Under the pieces are notes generated by a model. The model was not told where the DNA came from and ran no database searches. It was given only the letters and a program-made list of their open reading frames with translations. Positions 11,201 through 19,090 of a stretch of DNA of 64,000 nucleotides are shown here, one piece after another. How positions within the stretch are numbered: the stretch's first letter is position 1; every line of letters begins with the position of its first letter. The DNA is from Paenibacillus qinlingensis. GTDB taxonomy: Bacteria; Bacillota; Bacilli; Paenibacillales; NBRC-103111. The stretch covers positions 1-64,000 of the forward strand of contig NZ_JABMKY010000031.1 in the NCBI RefSeq assembly GCF_013204845.1, read 5' to 3'. The position numbers and the translations under genes are program-made.

Positions 11201-12053
11201 ATTGACTATCTTGAATATGGATACTGTTTTTCCCACCACCTTCAATCCGAGTAACGCCATCCACTTGAACCTTGTCCAGATAGGCTTCGCCATCCCCCAC
11301 CTCTTTGGAAATCACGAGATCACCCAAAATATGCATATTCATTAGCGTTACTCCTGGAGCACTAATGATAACATCCTTGGGTTCGATTTTTAATGTATCC
11401 TCCCCATAGTTGCCTGATTTATCATACACCACCCTACTCCAGGATAACGCTCTCTTCAGAGACACTAGGCTTTCGGCGCGGGTTATCGAACGGTTGGGGT
11501 GAAACATCTCCTCGATATCTAGACTCATGATTCCGTTATCAAGCAGATTGCTGATTGCCGCCTGCCCCCACGAAGCAATACTGTCCGAATCCTTGCCAAG
11601 CTTAACTGCCTTAGCATCCTTCGACTCTAGCCTTAAGATCCGCGAAATCATGACCGACGTTTCCTGCCGGGTTATAGACTGGTCTGAACGAAAGCTGTTA
11701 TCGCTGAATCCGTCAATATAGCCTCGTGCAACTGCCTTCTGTACTTCCCGGTATACCCAATCGGTCGAATTAACATCGGTAAAAGTAATGGGCTGTGTTT
11801 CAGAAAATTGAAATGCCCGGTTTACAAGAGCTACGAACTCACCTCTCGTCACATTCCGCTCTGGCTGAAAGGTTTGGTCCGGGTACCCAGTTACGACCCC
11901 CTGCTCCAGCCATTCCTCTATATCGGCCTCGGCCCAATGTCCCTTAATATCGGTGATATTCGTTGCTGCACTTGCATTTAGCATCCCAACCGGTATGTAC
12001 ATCAATATAATGATTAATAAACAAAGCCATTTCGCCTGGTATCTGTTAAACAA
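8223..12053 (-). CDS. SLH-domain cell-surface protein with repeated extracellular modules
   Basis: 1276 residues. TTG start at 12053 with GGAAGG 5 nt upstream. Signal peptide (LCLLIIILMYIPVGMLNASAA), then three S-layer homology domains (ITDIKGHWAEADIEEWLEQG and two more, to about residue 200) that bind pyruvylated secondary cell-wall polymer. Next comes a beta-rich region rich in IHIQDSQLG-like strands, a Gly-rich linker (GGGGFPSGGGGGPSGGGG, about 435), a carboxypeptidase-regulatory-like fold (about 560-640: GKFVFTNVLPGTYIANI) and a run of ~85-residue Ig/cadherin-like modules, each opening with a PTEV-type turn. Not an enzyme as far as I can see; probably a structural or adhesive wall protein. 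It is a single-gene unit. Confidence 0.85.
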   Translation of the reverse strand: MFNRYQAKWLCLLIIILMYIPVGMLNASAATNITDIKGHWAEADIEEWLEQGVVTGYPDQTFQPERNVTRGEFVALVNRAFQFSETQPITFTDVNSTDWVYREVQKAVARGYIDGFSDNSFRSDQSITRQETSVMISRILRLESKDAKAVKLGKDSDSIASWGQAAISNLLDNGIMSLDIEEMFHPNRSITRAESLVSLKRALSWSRVVYDKSGNYGEDTLKIEPKDVIISAPGVTLMNMHILGDLVISKEVGDGEAYLDKVQVDGVTRIEGGGKNSIHIQDSQLGTLSVNRLKQAVRIVAEGITVIRDAQVLSSAILEEHEIKGEGFIQLTILPEPSGGQSRSISVSGDFQSIRLNADIQELQILTGNIENLYIAEELKNPTIVLNKDASIQTLDAKSKSKISGEGTIHHVNLSDDAKGSVLPEAKPSFPIFGGGGFPSGGGGGPSGGGGNASTAVTSITATSGTIKVLFNSSLVSLPSATDFVVTRKRNNGASENVNILSVHFMERQNEVLLTVPPVEYGDVEQSVIYSISYKNVSTVSSPAFTVSKRNVTVSGALYYWKYGAPKALPLYNVYVNLTGIQNTEGSYESVTDQRGKFVFTNVLPGTYIANIYLGPIRYYTRDFVVEAGKAFTLPDLIIEEEGPEASVTNIVYSDLGYISGSVMNLDEPYSVKVELENGTLLQGPSNKYEMFFGYNLFDYNPGLVLNHEDKLFVTMFTNTWNSDRFEVNVMERPKTKSPTGINVIYEDTKYIRGTVEDWSNAITVVKEDGTVIGNSHNNLGNSFEVYLTGNEPLPVGESLSVYVQAEGKRKSDPVRITVVAPTEVTATPSLDKELLEGSTVITGKAAAESDIIVKRSDGFILGQDRSGPTTNSGRFNVNLSSATIVGETLYVYADGYEKRISAPLTVQVGARPVTPAPVLAGEIFSDFTSIRASVTPIPNSWITVYLKNGNGTVIKEIIAAADGNVTFWYPELASNTQYQLTAKAAEMKESVPVFFTPKEPTEVTPVPTVSETVYADAGYRVHGMTEPNATIRLYYENGTPAGLSQADSMGQFYFIVPIDPPVLPGDKLLLRADLEGKLMSEPLVVTTIALVEKSSQPVIQGGGLYGYTSRLSGTATPGTLIQAYHEDGRQIYTGVYSDATTGNWSILLVYTLLQAGDRIYVTADEVGKLPSDPVYLTVQPSPKSVTPTVTSSTVTSQSTMIQGTYSGARIVNSQITAIFLVNEQGNVDGFTWLESNGTFTMSLSPEKLVPGDTIKIYAREGDKGLSDPVVINING

Positions 12054-12233
12054 GGAAACCTTCCACTCCTTTATGGAATATTTTTACTAGCAACACCTAT
12101 ATTATCAAACTATATCAAATTCTGATATATTCATTTTTTTGAATGAATGCTCTCCCTGCTATCCCCAAGCTAAAGAGCCACTATTCACAGATTTGAACTA
12201 GGTCTAACAAGGCTACATACTTAAATTGCATAT

Positions 12234-12416
12234 TTACGACCTATCCTTACCCAGTAATTCAATCACCGTTTCAAGCTTCCTGCCGATTTCAATATCACTT
12301 TTCTTCTTCCATCTCATATATCTTATGGCACTTACTAACGCTACAATCAGTAATACTATTAAAAGTAACGAAATTAGTTGCATTAAACCTGTTATTATCG
12401 AAAACGAATACCCCAT
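12234..12416 (-). CDS. Small single-pass membrane protein
   Basis: 60 residues, one hydrophobic helix (LMQLISLLLIVLLIVALVSA, residues 11-30) followed by a basic stretch RYMRWKKK and a short charged tail, so N-out/C-in topology is likely. ATG 12416 has AGAGGAG 10 nt upstream. It overlaps the 3' end of the 43-codon gene upstream, which suggests coupling. No family recognised. Confidence 0.6.
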   Translation of the reverse strand: MGYSFSIITGLMQLISLLLIVLLIVALVSAIRYMRWKKKSDIEIGRKLETVIELLGKDRS

Positions 12417-12526
12417 CTAATGACTTCTCCTCTCAACACGTTATCTGACTTACATAAAACTTCTCTTTTATTGAACTTATACCCGTTTAGTTCAATCGTA
12501 AATTCAATTTTATTTACTAATCCCAT
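12395..12526 (-). CDS. Small protein, 43 aa, unknown
   Basis: ATG 12526 has AGGGGGTG 7 nt upstream and the frame stays open for 43 codons to TAA at 12395. The product is charged and beta-strand-like (MGLVNKIEFTIELNGYKF at the start). It overlaps the start of the next membrane-protein gene by 22 nt. Against it: a copy of the ~20-bp leader element found before the immunity-like genes lies inside the frame (12454-12472), so this could instead be the leader of the membrane-protein gene. Confidence 0.4.
   Translation of the reverse strand: MGLVNKIEFTIELNGYKFNKREVLCKSDNVLRGEVIRWGIRFR
12454..12472 (-). repeat. 20-bp leader element, copy 1
   Basis: ATAAAACTTCTCTTTTATT on the plus strand; divergent copy of the element described at 13171-13190, about 37 nt upstream of the ATG at 12416. 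Confidence 0.5.
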
Positions 12527-12574
12527 GCTTATACACCCCCTGCTGAGTACTGCCTACTAAACAAAATCCATGTT

Positions 12575-12763
12575 TTATCTTTCCACTGTATCATCATCTC
12601 CATAATAGAATGTCATTTCCCAAAGACAATGGGCGATAAAACTTTCTTTTGACAAAGTAACTAAAGACTTCTCGTCAATAAAATAACCTAGCCATTGATT
12701 AAACTTGCTTCCTACTATAGAGAAGCCAATCCACTCATCGTCCTTATATTTCCTCCGATCTAT
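12575..12763 (-). pseudogene. Remnant of a small immunity-like gene
   Basis: A frame of about 61 codons ends at TAA 12575 and encodes a well-formed C-terminal domain (contains GFSIVGSKFNQWLGYFIDEK and FIAHCLWEMTFY). It has no ATG, GTG or TTG in the proper place: a stop lies just upstream, and the only ATG after the SD-like CGGAGG is in another frame. It sits directly behind a copy of the leader element. I read it as a gene that lost its 5' part or suffered a frameshift. Confidence 0.6.
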
Positions 12764-12780
12764 AAAACTGCTCTTTTATT
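12761..12780 (-). repeat. 20-bp leader element, copy 2
   Basis: TATAAAACTGCTCTTTTATT on the plus strand, immediately upstream of the remnant gene at 12575-12763 and just after the stop of the gene at 12782. Confidence 0.7.
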
Positions 12781-12781
12781 T

Positions 12782-13153
12782 TTACAGTTCTTTATACCGC
12801 TTTTTACTAAATCTCATAATCCAACCATCTTCTGTATATAGTTCTCCTGCTAGTCCATCACTAATGTCCCTAATTCTGTTTACTTTCTGGTCAACTTCAA
12901 CGAATAATTCTAATCCATCCTCTTCTTCTAATGTCCATAACAAATGATGTATTGTGGAATCAACAACCATTGGAAACAATTCTTTAAACACCCCAACTTG
13001 TTCATCATTAAAAAAGGACAACTTTTCACGAATTTCTTTAGAACGTTGACCTTTCATCTCACCATCAATGATACAATCCCAGTTATGAATTGTTAAATCA
13101 CGAACTTTTTTTATTAAGATTTCTCCGAAAGTATCTAAATGCTTTTCGCTCAT
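12782..13153 (-). CDS. Small acidic protein, possible immunity protein
   Basis: 123 residues, acidic and mostly helical, with no signal peptide or membrane segment. ATG 13153 is preceded by GAGAGGAAG at 7 nt. No family recognised with certainty. Its size, charge and position in a row of similar-sized genes that share the same leader element fit a cytoplasmic immunity protein of a contact-dependent toxin; no toxin gene is visible in the window, so this is inference. Confidence 0.6.
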   Translation of the reverse strand: MSEKHLDTFGEILIKKVRDLTIHNWDCIIDGEMKGQRSKEIREKLSFFNDEQVGVFKELFPMVVDSTIHHLLWTLEEEDGLELFVEVDQKVNRIRDISDGLAGELYTEDGWIMRFSKKRYKEL

Positions 13154-13170
13154 TCAATAGCTTCCTCTCA

Positions 13171-13190
13171 AATAAAATCGTGCTTTCATT
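13171..13190 (-). repeat. 20-bp leader element, copy 3 (reference copy)
   Basis: Plus-strand AATAAAATCGTGCTTTCATT. In coding-strand sense the family reads roughly AATRAAAGCACGATTTTAT. It begins at the stop codon of the upstream gene and ends a few bases before the ribosome-binding site of the downstream gene. Seven copies lie in front of small leftward genes at 12.4-14.0 and 18.7-19.1 kb. Confidence 0.75.
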
Positions 13191-13546
13191 CAAAGATATT
13201 CCAAAAGCATTTTTCTTGCTTTCTCATAGCTACTATACTCAGCACTAAATATTGAAAAATTAACAACGTTCTCTTCAAGGAATATGTACTTTGGAAATCT
13301 CTCGAAAAAGTTCATCCTAAGTAAGCTAACTTGTCGTTTAGGTATTTTATCTGCATTGCCATTTAAAACATAACTAATTGTCATGCAATAATCATTGAAA
13401 TCAGCAGTAAAAACTTCATCTGGAATTAAAGAGAACTCACTTTTATAAAACTCCTGTATTCTATCAGTATCTCTGTATGGAAAGGGGTTGAGCAATTCAC
13501 TCCTATGCAAATTACGTAATTCACTGACTATCTTCGTTTTATCCAC
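13190..13546 (-). CDS. YxiJ-like protein, probable immunity protein
   Basis: 118 residues from GTG 13546, which has GGAG 8 nt upstream; ATG 13567 is in frame but poorly placed. The sequence matches the pattern I recall for Bacillus YxiJ (LLNPFPYRD near the start, then DFNDYCMTISYVLNG, then IPKRQVSLLRMNFFERFPKYIFLE). YxiJ lies in the wapA/yxi region of B. subtilis, where toxin and immunity genes cluster. Likely cytoplasmic. Its stop codon abuts the next leader element. Confidence 0.7.
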   Translation of the reverse strand: MDKTKIVSELRNLHRSELLNPFPYRDTDRIQEFYKSEFSLIPDEVFTADFNDYCMTISYVLNGNADKIPKRQVSLLRMNFFERFPKYIFLEENVVNFSIFSAEYSSYEKARKMLLEYL

Positions 13547-13569
13547 CAAGTTCACTCCAAACCCCATTT

Positions 13570-13589
13570 AATAAACTCGTGCTCTCATT
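13570..13589 (-). repeat. 20-bp leader element, copy 4
   Basis: Plus-strand AATAAACTCGTGCTCTCATT, just upstream of the YxiJ-like gene. Confidence 0.7.
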
Positions 13590-13597
13590 GACCAAGG

Positions 13598-13996
13598 CTA
13601 ACTCAAAACATACAAATCAAAGTGTATTTCTGCATTTATCGCACTAGCAAAGTTTATTATCCTGCTTTTCAGATACATCGCAGGCTTTTCATTATTTTCA
13701 ATTTGAATCACGACCATAAATAATAAGGATAGATCGTAATTATTTTTAAGTTCTTGTAGTTCATTTATTTTCGATTCAAGTTGATTAAGGAGAGGATTTA
13801 ACTGTTCATTTATATCATGAGATTCTTGAAAATCTGTACTTAATGTCCAATCTGTTTCAGTTTTTATATGATTCCTAACTGTATCTCCTTTTTGGTGTGT
13901 TGAAGTTGGTTTGATGTTGAGGGTTCTTGTTGCTTCATCTAATGGAAACACATCTCCCAAAATGCTAAAGTAAGCCATTACTTTTGTTTTATCCAA
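13598..13996 (-). CDS. DUF4279 family protein
   Basis: 132 residues. Features typical of DUF4279 proteins are an opening strand YFSILGDVFPLDEATRTLNI, then KPTSTHQKGD, a DWTLST motif, the helix INEQLNPLLNQLESKI and a final beta segment INAEIHFDLYVLS. The start is TTG 13996 with GGGAGG 11 nt upstream. Proteins of this family often sit in immunity-gene arrays. Cytoplasmic; the cognate toxin, if any, is not seen here. Confidence 0.75.
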   Translation of the reverse strand: MDKTKVMAYFSILGDVFPLDEATRTLNIKPTSTHQKGDTVRNHIKTETDWTLSTDFQESHDINEQLNPLLNQLESKINELQELKNNYDLSLLFMVVIQIENNEKPAMYLKSRIINFASAINAEIHFDLYVLS

Positions 13997-14018
13997 AGAT
14001 GCGCAAACCTCCCTTAAG

Positions 14019-14037
14019 GTAAAATCACTCTTTCATT
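14019..14037 (-). repeat. 20-bp leader element, copy 5
   Basis: Plus-strand GTAAAATCACTCTTTCATT, upstream of the DUF4279 gene and followed (leftward) by GGGAGG. Confidence 0.65.
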
Positions 14038-14053
14038 TATCATGATAAATTGT

Positions 14054-14416
14054 TCAGTTATTCTTTTTTTCGTTGATAATAAGGGACATTTGGGGGTTTA
14101 TTTTCTGTATGTTTTTTAATTGCTCAGTTAGGTCTAATATTTCATGTCTCGAAGGTTGAAAGAACCACTTAAAGCCTTCACTAATCCACTCATTCCTATA
14201 ACTTACAAAGGTAATTGATTCACTAACATCACCTACACCAAATTCAAAACCACAGCAATGACAAATTTCAAATGATTCATTTCCTTTTTCGTCATATGGA
14301 GGCATTTCTAATTTATCAAATCCACAAACAGGACAGATATAACCCCTAATGATCCTAACTACGCATAGAAAAATAACACTTTTTCCCATTTTAACATGTA
14401 TCCGCGGTATCACCAT
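14054..14416 (-). CDS. CPCC-type cysteine-rich protein
   Basis: The frame allows 120 residues. The core ICPVCGFDKLEMPPYDEKG, then ICHCCGFEFG, is the double CxxC zinc-binding pattern of Cys_rich_CPCC proteins, small stand-alone proteins common in immunity arrays. The start is doubtful: ATG 14416 or ATG 14389 (MGKSV) both lack a good ribosome-binding site, and family members normally start only a few residues before YICPVCG. The first ~25 residues (hydrophobic, VIFLCVVRIIRG) may therefore be an artefact of a lost native 5' end. The C-terminal helix (DLTEQLKNIQKI) looks intact. Confidence 0.65.
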   Translation of the reverse strand: MVIPRIHVKMGKSVIFLCVVRIIRGYICPVCGFDKLEMPPYDEKGNESFEICHCCGFEFGVGDVSESITFVSYRNEWISEGFKWFFQPSRHEILDLTEQLKNIQKINPQMSLIINEKKNN

Positions 14417-14474
14417 GCCTAAATTCCTTATTTAAATCGAGCTGTTATAGTACTCCTTCCTCTTCAAGAACAAT

Positions 14475-14497
14475 AAAAACCACCTTTGAAGGTGGTT
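14475..14497 (-). terminator. Terminator downstream of the 933-aa SLH gene
   Basis: Minus-strand AACCACCTT-CA-AAGGTGGTT followed by TTTATTG; 73 nt past the SLH gene stop. Confidence 0.7.
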
Positions 14498-14569
14498 AGA
14501 TCAACTGCAAATATGCGTACAACTGAAATTGACGATGCATGACAATTTCAAATTAATCCACACGAAATT

Positions 14570-17371
14570 CTAATTTTCTATAATACTAATACTCCCACCA
14601 AAAGACTCAACTACGAATCGAAGTGGTACAACCGTCGACCCATTTACTATAGTGGTAGATTCGCCCATTTCCAAGTTGTGCCCGTTTATTACAGCTATTG
14701 AACTGTCCAATGTTAAAACTAACGTGTTATCTTCTGAAGTAAATGTAATCTGTCTGGTAGCTTCGTTCCAAGTTACCTGAGTTCCAATCGCTTCTGCTAC
14801 TGTTCGAATCGATCCCAGAACTACACCATTTTTTTCATACAACCCCTCAGAAAACATCGCTTCATTTCCATTAATTATGACTTTATAAGCAGCTGATACT
14901 GGTGGAGTTGAAGATTCAACTCTAACTGTAACAATACGACTTTCATTCCCTTCAATATCTCTAGCTATAACATTAATTAGCGTTCCTACTTGTTGAGCCA
15001 CAATTGGCACAGAAAAATTACCATCTAATCCAACCACTCCTGTACCAATAACTCCCCCACTAACTTGTAATATTATTGTCGTTCCCACTTTACCTTTTCC
15101 AGTCAGTATTGTGTCCGTAACAAGTATTTTGTTAATAATTGGGGAAGGAGTTAGTGGGTTTATTTCTATTCTCCCACCAAAAGACTCAACTACGAATCGA
15201 AGTGGTACAACCGTCGACCCATTTACTATAGTAGCAGATTCGCCCATTTCCAAGTTGTGCCCGTTTATTACAGCTATTGAACTATCCAATGTTAAAACTA
15301 ACGTGTTATCTTCTGAAGTAAATGTAATCTGTCTGGTAGCTTCGTTCCAAGTTACCTGAGTTCCAATCGCTTCTGCCACTGTTCGAATCGATCCCAGAAC
15401 AACACCATTTTTTTCATACAACCCCTCTGAAAACATCGCTTCATTTCCATTAATTATGACTTTATAAGAAGCTGATTCTGTCCCTCCTGCAAGTTTAGCT
15501 TCTGCTTCTAACAATGTTTGATAATTTGTTACTAAAGCTTTTTGTTCAACTGACAGAAGATCATAGGCTACTCGAGCCTTTTGGGTATCACCTGCAAATG
15601 TGCTATCAACCGCTCTATGAAGAACTGATATTTCATTTAATAGTGCAGGATAGAAACTCGTAGTAGCATTTACTTGAAAAGCGCCAATTGGATTTCTATT
15701 AGCATCGTAAAACACAATCGTTGTCCAGAGCATATTTGCTTGATCAATCGTCAAGTCTCTATTAAGATTTTGAACTGGAGTTTCTGATCTTTGGTGAAGG
15801 AATGCATTTTCATCTACAGCAAAGTCACTTGCGGAAAGGTTATTTCTTTTTGAACCTGCTCCGTACAAATTAAAATATGCATAATCTTTAACTGAATCCG
15901 GTAACTTACTGTTGTCAACATTAATATTAATTCCACCAGAAATAAATTCTCCAATAATACCTTTAACAAAATTCACATCTTCTTCTGACATCTCTGTCGC
16001 TGTAACTGCATCTGTAGTAATTTCAAAAGATGGCGTTGAAACTGCAGGAGCAATAATAGTTATAGAGCTTGAATCACTTGTAGCATTAATAGTTGCATGC
16101 ATATTTATCAGATTAATTGAAAAATCTAGAAGTCCTAGAATATCAGCTTCAGTAATTACATAGGTAGCTGTATTTGTCCAACTGCTACCAGAACCACTAG
16201 AAACAAAGTTGGTTGGGGCATTAACATTGAAAACAAAATGTGAATTAGGCTCAACCTGAATATTAGTTTTAAATGTCAATGTAACTATATCCCCTACTGT
16301 TGCTTTAGTTGGGTCTACGTTGTTTGATTGAATATGTACATTACTAACCTCAATCACAAGGGTTGGCAATGTTGTTACTGTCACTGCTACGCTTGCAGAA
16401 GATACGTTTCCTACGGCATCATTTGCTTTTACAGTAAATTCATAGCTAGTATTCGCTGTTAATCCAGTTACAGTATAACTAATTGTCGTTCCTGTTACAG
16501 TCCCTACCTTTACTCCATCTTGGTAAACAAAATAGCCAGTTGCACCTACATTGTCAGTGGATTTTGTCCATATCAATGTCACCGTTGTTTGGGTAATGTC
16601 TGACGATGTAACATTTGTTGGAGCTGTTGGTGCTTGTGTATCGCTTGTTGGAACAAAACCACCACCTCCGCCACCAAATACTGGTGGAGGTGTAGTTGGA
16701 GTAGGTGCAGGCGTTGTTGTAGGTGTTGTGGATTTGTTTTCTTTAACAACCTCTTCTAAACCTTTAATGAAATTAACTCCCATAACTGCGGACTGTTCTC
16801 TCGTTGCATTTCCTTGTGGATTAAATGTTCCATCTGGATTTCCAGATACCAAGCCATACTTAACAGCTATAGCTACATATTTTTTAGCCCAATCTGAGAT
16901 TGAATCAGCGTCAGTAAAATCTAGTTTAGCATCTGTTTCATCAAGCTTACCTTGTTTTTCAAGAGCTTTAACCATAACAACTACTGTTTGTTCTCTTGTT
17001 ACTGTAGCTTCTGGTGCAAATTCAGTCTCACTAACGCCATCAATGATACCAAATTTCTTGGCAGATTCTATAAATGGTACTGCCCATCCTTCAACGTCAG
17101 TGAAAGAAGAGATTACACTTTCATCAATTGGTAGGTTTAAAGCTTTTACCATAATCGTAACGAATTGCGCTCTAGTCAAAGTTCCCTTTGGGTCAAAGTG
17201 TTCTGCATCAATTCCAGTTAAGATTCCTTCTTTTTGAAGTTGGATGATAGCCTCTTTTGCAAATGAACCAGAAATATCAGCAAAAGGGTTTGATGTTGTG
17301 TCTGCCAATGCAGGTACTGCCAATGAGATTAACATTGCACTTGTAATTATTGCAGGTAAAATCTTTTTCAT
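14570..17371 (-). CDS. SLH and fibronectin-III surface protein with duplicated Cu-amine-oxidase-type stalk domain
   Basis: 933 residues. Signal peptide (LPAIITSAMLISLAVPALA) then three SLH domains (to about residue 205, e.g. FADISGSFAKEAIIQLQKEG). A Thr/Pro linker (TTPTTTPAPTPTTPPP) and Gly-rich FGGGGGGF lead to an FN3 domain (about 250-340: TSYEFTVKANDAVGNVS). An undefined middle region follows. The last third has two near-identical ~100-residue copies of a copper amine oxidase N-terminal (stalk) domain (VIINGNEAMFSEGLYEKNGV ... VVPLRFVVESFGG), separated by an Ig-like module. The stalk domain binds no copper by itself; here it probably acts as a wall-facing scaffold. Single-gene unit. Confidence 0.85.
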   Translation of the reverse strand: MKKILPAIITSAMLISLAVPALADTTSNPFADISGSFAKEAIIQLQKEGILTGIDAEHFDPKGTLTRAQFVTIMVKALNLPIDESVISSFTDVEGWAVPFIESAKKFGIIDGVSETEFAPEATVTREQTVVVMVKALEKQGKLDETDAKLDFTDADSISDWAKKYVAIAVKYGLVSGNPDGTFNPQGNATREQSAVMGVNFIKGLEEVVKENKSTTPTTTPAPTPTTPPPVFGGGGGGFVPTSDTQAPTAPTNVTSSDITQTTVTLIWTKSTDNVGATGYFVYQDGVKVGTVTGTTISYTVTGLTANTSYEFTVKANDAVGNVSSASVAVTVTTLPTLVIEVSNVHIQSNNVDPTKATVGDIVTLTFKTNIQVEPNSHFVFNVNAPTNFVSSGSGSSWTNTATYVITEADILGLLDFSINLINMHATINATSDSSSITIIAPAVSTPSFEITTDAVTATEMSEEDVNFVKGIIGEFISGGININVDNSKLPDSVKDYAYFNLYGAGSKRNNLSASDFAVDENAFLHQRSETPVQNLNRDLTIDQANMLWTTIVFYDANRNPIGAFQVNATTSFYPALLNEISVLHRAVDSTFAGDTQKARVAYDLLSVEQKALVTNYQTLLEAEAKLAGGTESASYKVIINGNEAMFSEGLYEKNGVVLGSIRTVAEAIGTQVTWNEATRQITFTSEDNTLVLTLDSSIAVINGHNLEMGESATIVNGSTVVPLRFVVESFGGRIEINPLTPSPIINKILVTDTILTGKGKVGTTIILQVSGGVIGTGVVGLDGNFSVPIVAQQVGTLINVIARDIEGNESRIVTVRVESSTPPVSAAYKVIINGNEAMFSEGLYEKNGVVLGSIRTVAEAIGTQVTWNEATRQITFTSEDNTLVLTLDSSIAVINGHNLEMGESTTIVNGSTVVPLRFVVESFGGSISIIEN
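14592..14900. repeat. Internal direct repeat, copy A (about 309 bp)
   Basis: Nearly identical to 15171-15479 (offset 579 bp, a handful of substitutions). It encodes the C-terminal stalk domain copy, so a recent duplication or gene conversion inside the gene is likely. Confidence 0.85.
15171..15479. repeat. Internal direct repeat, copy B (about 309 bp)
   Basis: Partner of 14592-14900; encodes the first of the two stalk domains. Confidence 0.85.
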
Positions 17372-17639
17372 AAAAGTATATACCCTCCGAATAGGATCTC
17401 ATATTCACTTCAATAATTTGGTTTCAAATCCATAAATAACAACTAGATAGACGTATTATATATCATACTAACTAGTGCTTCAAGACTACTCCCGTCTAAG
17501 CATTCATAAAGTACTCCAGGATTCTAGACCTATATAATTTATAGTCGAGCGGTTGTAGTGCATAGCCGTAATTGCAAGTTAAGTAAAATTCAAAAAGTTA
17601 TAACCTACTCCCCCCATATATAAATGCCTTGATTTAAAG

Positions 17640-18112
17640 TGGTAGTATCCCCTTTAAGTAGACACTCAAAAAAGACCTTATGGAACATAAGGGCTTGAGT
17701 ACAACTTGGAGGGGATTTTTCTTTGGCTAAAAGGGGCGAACATTTAATCAGTATACGGAGGAGTTTAAGTTAGCTCCTGTTCATGGATACACGCAGGAAA
17801 CATCGAGTTATAGAACTGTAGCTAAAAAGCTAGATATCAGGAGCTGTACACAATTAAAGGTATGGGTGAAGAAATGGCTAGCTGGTGAGGTATTTGATGT
17901 ACGTTCAGAGAAGGACGTTCACGCACGATCTTTCACACCGTAGAAGAAGAAAGGGATTATCTAAAAGCACAGGTAGATTATTTAAAAAAGCAGTATCCAA
18001 ATCTAGTAAAGGAGAAGCTCCAACCCAGCAAGAAGGTTTACGCCAAATAAACGGCATTACAAGTTCACTTGCCATTGCAGGTATTGCTAGATCCAGTTAT
18101 TACAAATAGAGA
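17640..18112 (+). mobile_element. Decayed IS3-family (IS150-like) insertion sequence
   Basis: The left end contains CCCCTTTAAGTAGACACT, typical of IS150-type ends. A broken orfA frame follows with an HTH segment (SYRTVAKKLDI, then QLKVWVKKW), then a coiled orfA tail and the first residues of orfB (LAIAGIARSSYYK), after which the element stops. Several frameshifts and stops break the reading. The right end and most of the orfB (DDE) part are missing. Non-functional remnant. Confidence 0.7.
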
Positions 18113-18175
18113 GCCACACCACCTCTGCGTAATCGCACTCAACAATCTATTTGTTCAAATAGAATCCATGTTTTA

Positions 18176-18731
18176 TCAAATCGATTCTTTATGACTAAGA
18201 ATGTAGTTAATATTCTCTAGAATTTTAGTTTTCACTTGTTCCTGATCTAAATCTAAACCATCAATAAAGACACTATAGAATAGATTGTCTTTACTCAGTT
18301 CAATTGCGAAATAGCCTTTTTTTTGAAACTACATTGATTTCATCAACATCATATTCCTTTGCTTGCACACCAAGGATATTTTCTTTATTTAAGGCTTTGG
18401 TGGTTTTTGTACTAGCATTAAATAACTTAATTGCTCTTTCTTTGGATGATTGTAAATTCATTGTGGTCTGAACACTTATCTCATGCATACTATCAGTTAG
18501 TGTTATTTTATATAGTGCACTTGTACCTTTCAACTTACTGCTACTTTTCGTGTAAAAATACTCTTTACCATTTTTTAAGGGCTTAATATTAAATTTAGTA
18601 AGTTCAACACCCTTAATATCTTTCTGCGTAAAAATAAAACTACTATCCCCACTTGATACTTCAATCTGTTTGGCACAAGATGTGAGTAACATTAAAATCA
18701 AACATAAGCAGCCAATATAAATAGTCCTCAT
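18176..18731 (-). pseudogene. Lipoprotein gene with a frameshift near its 3' end
   Basis: ATG 18731 has TTGGAGGA upstream and encodes a lipoprotein signal (IYIGCLCLILMLLTSC; lipid-modified Cys 19), so the product sits on the outer face of the membrane. The open frame stops at 18300 (143 aa). A run of eight A on the coding strand (near 18321) precedes this stop; shifting frame there continues a sensible sequence (GYFAIELSKDNLFYSVFIDG, then ILENINYILSHKESI) to TGA at 18176. So the full protein was about 184 residues. The shift is either a real mutation, slippage, or a homopolymer sequencing error. No family recognised. It stands behind a copy of the leader element. Confidence 0.65.
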
Positions 18732-18746
18732 TACTTTTTGTCCTCC

Positions 18747-18766
18747 AATGAAATTGCTCTTTTATT
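18747..18766 (-). repeat. 20-bp leader element, copy 6
   Basis: Plus-strand AATGAAATTGCTCTTTTATT, directly upstream of the ribosome-binding site of the lipoprotein gene. Confidence 0.65.
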
Positions 18767-19074
18767 TAATCGCCAGCAAGATGAATCTGTTCAACTTTGG
18801 GATTGCTAAGCGAAGTAATAAGAAGTTCTAATTCATCAAAAATCAGTTCATCATGAGCAAATGACTTGACTTGCTCCAAACAAAATACAAATTCTTTAAT
18901 ATCTACTCTCTCTAAGGTAATGTCTGTCTTGTAGTAATCCCTTAATTTCCTCAACAGTGGTTTACTTGCCCATTGGTTAGTCTTTATGTAAATTGCTTCA
19001 TGCAACGGATAGGATATTTCTATAACCCCCAGCCGTTCCTTCTGTCCTCCGTACATAACAACATCTAATCCCAT
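18766..19074 (-). CDS. Small acidic protein, possible immunity protein
   Basis: 102 residues with no signal peptide or membrane helix; mixed alpha/beta, acidic C-terminal helix (DELIFDELELLITSL). ATG 19074 is preceded by GATGGAG at a usable distance and by the leader element at 19091. Family not recognised. Its company with the array at 12-14 kb suggests a similar immunity role, but the sequence alone does not show it. Confidence 0.6.
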   Translation of the reverse strand: MGLDVVMYGGQKERLGVIEISYPLHEAIYIKTNQWASKPLLRKLRDYYKTDITLERVDIKEFVFCLEQVKSFAHDELIFDELELLITSLSNPKVEQIHLAGD

Positions 19075-19090
19075 TACAATCTACTCCATC

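Noticed and set aside
12454-14037. CRISPR-like array from the 20-bp elements
   Set aside because: Spacing is 300-450 bp and equals gene length, copies are imperfect, and no cas genes are present.
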